The notes under the pieces are model-generated. The model did no database searches, was not told the origin of the DNA, and worked only from the letters and a program-made list of their open reading frames with translations. A stretch of 64,000 bases of DNA from Eucommia ulmoides (Eukaryota; Streptophyta; Magnoliopsida; Garryales; Eucommiaceae), in assembly GCA_016647705.1 (NCBI GenBank), contig CM028333.1, forward strand, positions 20,702,243 through 20,766,242, read 5' to 3'. This document shows positions 58,851-64,000 of the stretch, piece after piece. Positions within the stretch are counted from its first letter, which is position 1. Each line of letters opens with the position of its first letter. Made by a program: the position numbers and the translations under genes.

Positions 58851-59800
58851 TCTATTCATATTTGTCAGTCCACTCAAATTTAGATTCCTTATAAGTCAAA
58901 TGGGTCAATGGGGCAACTATAACAAAAAATCCTTGAACAAACTGGCGATAATAACCCCCCAATCCCAGGAAGGTTCGAACCTCAGTCACACTCTTCAGCC
59001 TTTCCCATTGAACCACAACTTTGACTTTCTTTGAATAGACTTGAATACCATCACCCAAAATAACATGCCCCAAAAATACAACTCTATCCAGCCAAAATTT
59101 GCATTTATTGAACTTTGCATACAATTGCTTCTGTCTCAAAGTCCGCAACACAATCTTGAGATGCTCTATATGCTTTTCTTTATTTTGGGAATAGATCAAT
59201 ATATCATCAATAAACACGATGATAAATTGATCTAGATAAGGCTGAAAAATTCGATTAATCATATTTATAAATGCAACAATGGCATTTGTCAACCTAAACA
59301 GCATAACTAGAAATTCATAATACTCATACCTCGTAAGGAATGCCGTCTTCGACACATGACTGTCTCTGACTTTCAAGTGATGATATCCTGATCGAATATC
59401 TATTTTGGATAATACCCTAGCATTTTGCAATTGATCGAACAGATCATCAATTCTAGGCAACGGGTATTTATTACGAATTGTCACCTTATTCAGCTGTCTA
59501 TAATCGATACACATCATTAGCGTGTCATCCTTCTTCCTTATGAATAACACTAAGGCTCCTCATGGAGAAACACTTGGTTTAATGAACCCGTGGTCTAACA
59601 AATCTTGTAACTGAATCTTCAATTCTTTTAACTCGATAGATACCATATGATAAGATGGAATTGATATAGGAAAAATTCTTGGAAGTAACTCGATAGTGAA
59701 CTCAATTTTCCTATCCACTGGCAACCATGGAAATTGTTTTGGAACTACATCAGGAAAATACCCAACCATTGGGATATCTACCACATGTACCTCATTCTAA
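58851..59800 (-). pseudogene. Chromovirus reverse transcriptase
   Basis: Long open frame 59,550-58,852 (232 codons). It has [40 protein letters not shown], and the active site [10 protein letters not shown] (FIDD at 59,203-59,214), then [15 protein letters not shown] and [11 protein letters not shown]. The upstream part (59,784-59,560, ELPPxRxxxFxI-like ELLPRIFPISIPSYHM) is cut off by a stop. Catalytic Asp are kept. Confidence 0.88.
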
Positions 59801-60329
59801 CTGGTATCAACCACATGCGCGATGTATCCCTGGCATCCCTTCTTTAATAATTTCCTAGCCTCTAGAACTGAAATCAAATTGACAGGGGTAATGATTCTGT
59901 CCTCCAAAAATACAAACTCTGATTCCCATGAGACTCAAAAAGTAACTTCTTTTTTAAAATAATAAATTGTGACATGATAGCTGGATAGCAAATCTATACC
60001 CAGTATCACATCAAAATTATGAATACTCAGGGGTAATAGATCCACCGACAATTCCCTATCACCAATACGAAGCGAACTGTCTTTATACGCACTATCTATC
60101 AGCATGGACTCGCCAACAGGAGTAGAGATAATAATACTATTTGACAAAGAAGTATGAATTTTTTCTATGTGCATCATAAAGGTTGCCGAAACAAATAAAT
60201 GAGTAGAATCGAAATCGAAAAGTATATGTGTATCTCTATCATATAAAGACATAATACATGTAACCACATTTGGAGTAGCTTGGGCATCCTGCCGATTAGT
60301 AGTAAACACCCAACCTCAAGTCGGAGGTC
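59801..60329 (-). pseudogene. Chromovirus aspartic protease
   Basis: The frame 60,309-59,935 reads THILFDFDSTHLFVSATFMM where the family has LFDSGATHSFIS, so the catalytic D-S-G is replaced. The LSVDLLPLSIHNFDVILGID flap region (normally DVILGMDWL) follows. Inactivated by substitution as well as by a stop at the end. Confidence 0.8.
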
Positions 60330-61467
60330 TACTAGCTAATCATCTACCTCGTCCTTGAACATTGCTAGGGCTAACACTACTCACACTCACAGAAGGTGTA
60401 GGTATAATGGCAAATTTCGGACAATATGGAGATATGTGGCCCGGCTCATGACAACGAAAATATATTGGGCCTATTATGGGACAGTCCCTAGCGAAATTAT
60501 CCGGTGATCCACATTGATAGAATATGGTTGTTCCGGCTCGACTAACCGTCTAGCTCCTACCCTATCTTTGTTGACCAAAACTCTCTCCAGATACATTCTG
60601 TTGTCGCTTAGAGTATGATTGTCGTGGCCCTTGGCTCCTAGCTGATTGTTCGGTTGTCGAGGCCTGAGAAAGTGGCGATCGAGCTACAGCTCCCCGAGAA
60701 GTGTCACCTGGATATCTATGAGGTGACTCGAATCTACTATTTTTGTACTGTTTACGATTCTCTGCGGCTTCCTGTACATCTTTCTCTATTAACTTTGCCA
60801 TATTCACCAGTTCCACATAACTTTTAATCCGTCTGCCAGTCAACCTGGAACGTATTTGCGGATCGAGTCCTTTTTGGAATCTTTTATATCTTACTTCTTC
60901 AGTCTTCACTAAATTAGGAGCAAATCGGGACAGAGCATCAAATTTGATTTCATACTGCAAAATGGACATCTTCCTCTGTTTCAGTAATATGAACTCCTCA
61001 TCCATCTCGAACTAATGGATTCAGGAAAATAATTTTCATTAAATACATCAACGAATCGATCCCAAGAAATCTCCTCGCCTGAAACTAAAACTAATCTATT
61101 TATTTCCTCTCACCAATGTTCGGCCTCTCCTTTCAACTAGAAGGTGGCGAGAGGAACTCGGCTATCACCAGTGATGCCCATTACCTTAAATATATGCCCT
61201 ACACTCTTCAACCAATTTTCAGTATTAGCAGGACCCGTAGTTCTCGTAAAAGCCGGGGAGGTCCAATTCCTTATATCTCTTCAAGAGTACAGTCTGAGAA
61301 GTGGTTGTTTCGATTTAGACCTTCTGACATTACATCATCTTTATCTGCTGCTCTATCAGTTGCGCAACAGCCTGTAAAATTCACTCAACGGCATCCAAGC
61401 TTTCTTGCGTCCTATCCCTTTTTCGCTGAAGTCCATAATTCCTACTATTTTCATTCTCACACTCCAT
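60330..61467 (-). pseudogene. Chromovirus gag
   Basis: The ATG at 61,467 starts MECENENSRN. The capsid region is fragmentary until 61,005, then EFILLKQRKMSILQYEIKFD, LSRFAPNLVKTEEVRYKRFQ and KGLDPQIRSRL are well kept. The zinc knuckles at about 60,430-60,540 (CYQCGSPDNFARDC, CHEPGHISPYC) each lack one zinc ligand. Confidence 0.82.
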
Positions 61468-61651
61468 AGTCAAGATCTAAAATATAGTTTAATAAGTAAC
61501 AGGGCCAACAATGCAAACAACAGGGTATAACACAAATATACTATTTAATTCAATAAAATAACTACCACTCACGTGCCTAACCCACCTATCGACACCCTAT
61601 CTCATGGTCCACTACGAACTAGACAATCTAGCATATCGACAGAACCTATAA

Positions 61652-61668
61652 CCTAAGCTTTGATACCA
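61652..61668 (-). other. Primer binding site (tRNA-iMet type) of the chromovirus
   Basis: The - strand TGGTATCAAAGCTTAGG begins 4 bases after the 5' LTR end. It matches TGGTATCAGAGC, the complement of the initiator tRNA-Met 3' end, with one change. Confidence 0.85.
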
Positions 61669-61672
61669 AAAC

Positions 61673-62762
61673 TGTCATACTTCACCCCGTGGCCTCGATG
61701 CCCAAGGCAGAGCGTGACATCGACTTGATATTACCCAACCATCCAATAAAAATATATTTCTATAAACCTGTATTACTATAGATTTTTTTTCCAAAAATAT
61801 ACTTACAATCTCAAAACCTTGAAATACACGAGTCCCAAAATATCCATAACAAAACTAAAAAAAAATAAAATATTGAACCTTTTACGGTTCACACCAATCT
61901 CAACAAACCTCCAAAAATGACACCACCTTCCGACTCTACCTAGTGCCAGTAGTGGACCCGTCTCTAGTTGCGGTACCTGAGACCAAATATTTTATCGGTG
62001 TACTGTTTTTATAATATAAAAATAATTTATGAATCAAACATAATTTTCAAATACCACTTTTCAAACATAACATAAATATAACTACACCAAAGTCAAAATA
62101 AAATTCCACAACTATCATTACAATAAAATAATGTATTTAAATCAACCAATCAAATTATTCAGATATATGATAAAATATTGCACACATATTTCCCTACTAA
62201 CCATATGATCGTTTTACCTCACGATCGGGAGTTACGACAGTATCGTAACCTGTACAACTGTGTTATCTAAGGTAGCTATTAGTGTCAGAGTCATTTAATT
62301 TCTCCAATAATAGAAACAACCACCCTGCAGGACTTGTCTGACAGGTAACAACATATATCCATCTTGCAAGACTTGTCTGACAGGTAACAATATATATCCA
62401 CATCTCGCAGGACATGCCATCCTGACGAGAAGATAACTATGACATAATCGGATAATAAAAATCACTTTCTACATTTAAAATTTTACTTGATCCGTCTAAC
62501 GTTATAAAATAATCTATTTTAATAAATCTTTTTTTTTTTTTTACATTTTAGTACGAAATTATAATTTGACAATTTACATAAAAGACAGTACACTTACCTC
62601 GATTTTTGTGCTACTAAATACTCTACTGTCGTAATGCAAGCGTGGTCGGCGTCGCTTGTGAACCTAACAACGATAGAGCCTAAATTAAGAATTTATTTAA
62701 AATAACTCTAATATGTAATGCGTAACCCTAAAGTGCATTATTTCTCATTCCCAAATTTATTT

Positions 62763-62810
<48 letters not shown>

Positions 62811-62830
62811 GAAATTATTTAACTCCTAAT
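61673..62830 (-). repeat. 5' LTR of the chromovirus (upstream end lost)
   Basis: The + strand starts TGTCATACTTCACCCC next to the PBS. Inside are repeats of GGACTTGTCTGACAGGTAAC (62,330-62,400), usual in this LTR class. After a (TA)n tract at 62,764-62,808 the sequence changes to Helitron-like sequence, so the outer end is not seen. Confidence 0.7.
62764..62808. repeat. (TA)n microsatellite
   Basis: About 22 TA units near the boundary between the chromovirus LTR and the Helitron relic. Confidence 0.95.
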
Positions 62831-62849
62831 TTAATACAATTATATATGT

Positions 62850-64000
62850 ATTCATGTTTGGGAATTATACGGAATTATTTACCGCCTAATTTAACGCCTA
62901 ATCTACTATATCTTGCAACAAGATATTATTTGATCTCATTCATGATTCCCAAAATAAATGTTGTTATGTCACCTCCTTTATATATACTTGTGGATATATT
63001 TGATACAGCTAATTCTAACGCATACTTCAACGTTAATATAACAGTAGAACATTTTGGAAAGGTACATATTTTATATGGGACAACGTCTCAATTATCACAA
63101 GGACAATATCAATTATCAACGTTAATTCCCCCTCACTGTATAGGCTTTGTCATTATCACAAGGACAATAAATGAGATATCCTTCTTGATCCATCGTTATA
63201 ATATTTCGGGAAATCTTATGGCTATCTCGTAGTGCATTTGTTGTTCTCCATGCACGAGGTTCGAGGATTTTCAACTTCACATGGTTCGTAGCCATGCATT
63301 TTTTTTACGATCTCGAAAACTTCTGACTCTTCATTTGGATTTGAAAATTCAACACAAATTATTTTATCTATTTGGTTGCACGTTCTAATTTTGTCTGAAT
63401 CATTAAGAAATATAAGTAAGTGCATGTACGGTATACCTCATTTCTAGTACTCAATTGTAAAAACATATGCAACTTTTTTTTTCCAAATACTCAAGCGTTT
63501 TCAAGCTATTTCATTAGAGCACTTCTTTTTAACTTGAAAACACGAACAAATAAGTCTGAATGGTCAGATGGTTTTTGATGTGGAAATAAAGCTTCAGTGA
63601 TTTCTGTCTAATATGGATTAGTAGTCAGAGTAAGAAACACGTCAGGGTTATGGTAGTACCGCATTATAGCCATTGTATATTAAAATATTTCAAACATATG
63701 TCTCAGACTACCAATAAAAGATGATGGAAAAATCATTGGTTGACCTCTTCGATTAAGTTATATCCTATCTATTGTTTTATTAGTAAGACTTTGATAGAGG
63801 TCACTACGAAGGTTTGGTTGATGTAGTCTAAAATAATTCAACCTATTTTGCTCGGTCGCAACCCAAACATCTATCAAGAAATCTCAAAATAATTTTTCTC
63901 CCTATAGAATTGTCAAATACTCTTTCGGCCTTTCAAACAAACAATAGCTATAGAATTGCATTTAAGTAAGTCAAGCGTTTGTGTATCGGCCGTAAATCAC
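62850..64000 (-). pseudogene. Helitron Rep (HUH/Y2 nuclease) relic, continues past the window
   Basis: Read on the - strand from the edge, the blocks are MQFYSY, GEKLF and WVATEQNRLNYF, then LHQPNLRSDLYQSL, MIFPSSFIGSLRHMFEIF, PDVFLTLTTNPY, GIPYMHLLIFLNDSDKI, QIDKIICVEF and INVEVCVRISCIKYIHKYI. This is the Helitron_like_N plus Rep order. The HUH motif reads P-Y-M-H instead of P-H-x-H (63,420-63,431), so one metal-binding His is lost. The two catalytic tyrosines in KYIHKY (62,984-63,001) are kept with the correct 4-residue spacing. Stops and frameshifts elsewhere. The helicase half is not found downstream in this copy. Confidence 0.85.

Larger units (their letters stand above)
54541..62830 (-). 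mobile_element. Tekay/Del-type chromovirus (Ty3/gypsy) with truncated LTRs
   Basis: On the - strand: 5' LTR (61,673 to about 62,830, upstream end lost), PBS, gag, protease, RT, RNase H, integrase, chromodomain, PPT (54,818-54,835, AGGGGGGAAGGAT) and the start of the 3' LTR (54,541-54,817). The C-terminal chromodomain (ILDRKDQVLR, KVLxRNH, EATW) and tRNA-iMet PBS identify the Tekay/Del clade. The integrase is split by a solo LTR. Both LTRs are incomplete at different ends, so they hardly overlap and cannot be used to date the insertion. Confidence 0.85.

Noticed and set aside
61116-61469. 117-codon + strand frame
   Set aside because: Antisense shadow of chromovirus gag, which reads on the - strand.

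Overview
The window is AT-rich nuclear DNA of a flowering plant, most likely a eudicot. It has long introns with GT-AG borders, AT/CT/AAT microsatellites, 5'-TG...CA-3' LTRs and several plant-specific repeat lineages. Only one gene looks intact: an 11-exon MO25/CAB39-like gene on the + strand (30,303-36,044, 341 codons). Almost everything else is transposable-element sequence, much of it nested, plus broken fragments of host genes.

Layout. 1-6,029: AT-rich DNA with a Helitron-type 3' terminus, one orphan exon of an Msp1/ATAD1-like AAA ATPase (2,609-2,909) and a SINE-like tail. 6,035-19,510: a complete but decayed 13.5-kb Ty3/gypsy element of the Tat lineage on the - strand. It has two ~650-bp LTRs, an ATATA target duplication, gag-PR-RT-RH-aRH-IN, a 158-bp tandem repeat and an additional gene region on the opposite (+) strand. 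That + strand gene is itself split by a 2.08-kb solo LTR with an AGTTG duplication. 21,088-22,356: a non-autonomous Mutator-like element with a perfect 9-bp duplication, carrying what look like pieces of a receptor-kinase ectodomain gene (Pack-MULE). 24,275-27,612: a patchwork of a Helitron helicase relic, two copies of a DRB-type dsRNA-binding domain, and one exon of a STAR/KH RNA-binding protein.

37,257-44,817: a Ty1/copia element on the - strand, broken by four solo LTRs. Three of these belong to one family and are nested: L2 and L3 sit inside L1, each with its own 5-bp duplication. 44,818-~51,954: an Ogre/Tat-like element on the - strand (3' LTR, tandem-repeat 3' UTR with a MITE, gag, no pol seen). 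~51,955-54,540: a defective endogenous pararetrovirus fragment (Caulimoviridae). 54,541-~62,830: a Ty3/gypsy chromovirus of the Tekay/Del type on the - strand, interrupted in its integrase by a solo LTR of the same family as the Ogre/Tat-like LTR. ~62,850-64,000: the Rep (HUH/Y2) half of a Helitron transposase relic.

Most unusual signals: (i) arrays of 14-20-bp GC-rich palindromes (core CACCGCCTAGGCGGTG, or CACCGCnGCGGCGGTG in one copy) just upstream of the putative TATA box in all three nested LTRs; (ii) duplicated DRB dsRBD exons beside a Helitron helicase relic; (iii) the Pack-MULE; (iv) the dated insertion series, where removing an insertion and one duplication copy restores the host element's reading frame. 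Domain calls come from reading translations by eye; no database search was run.
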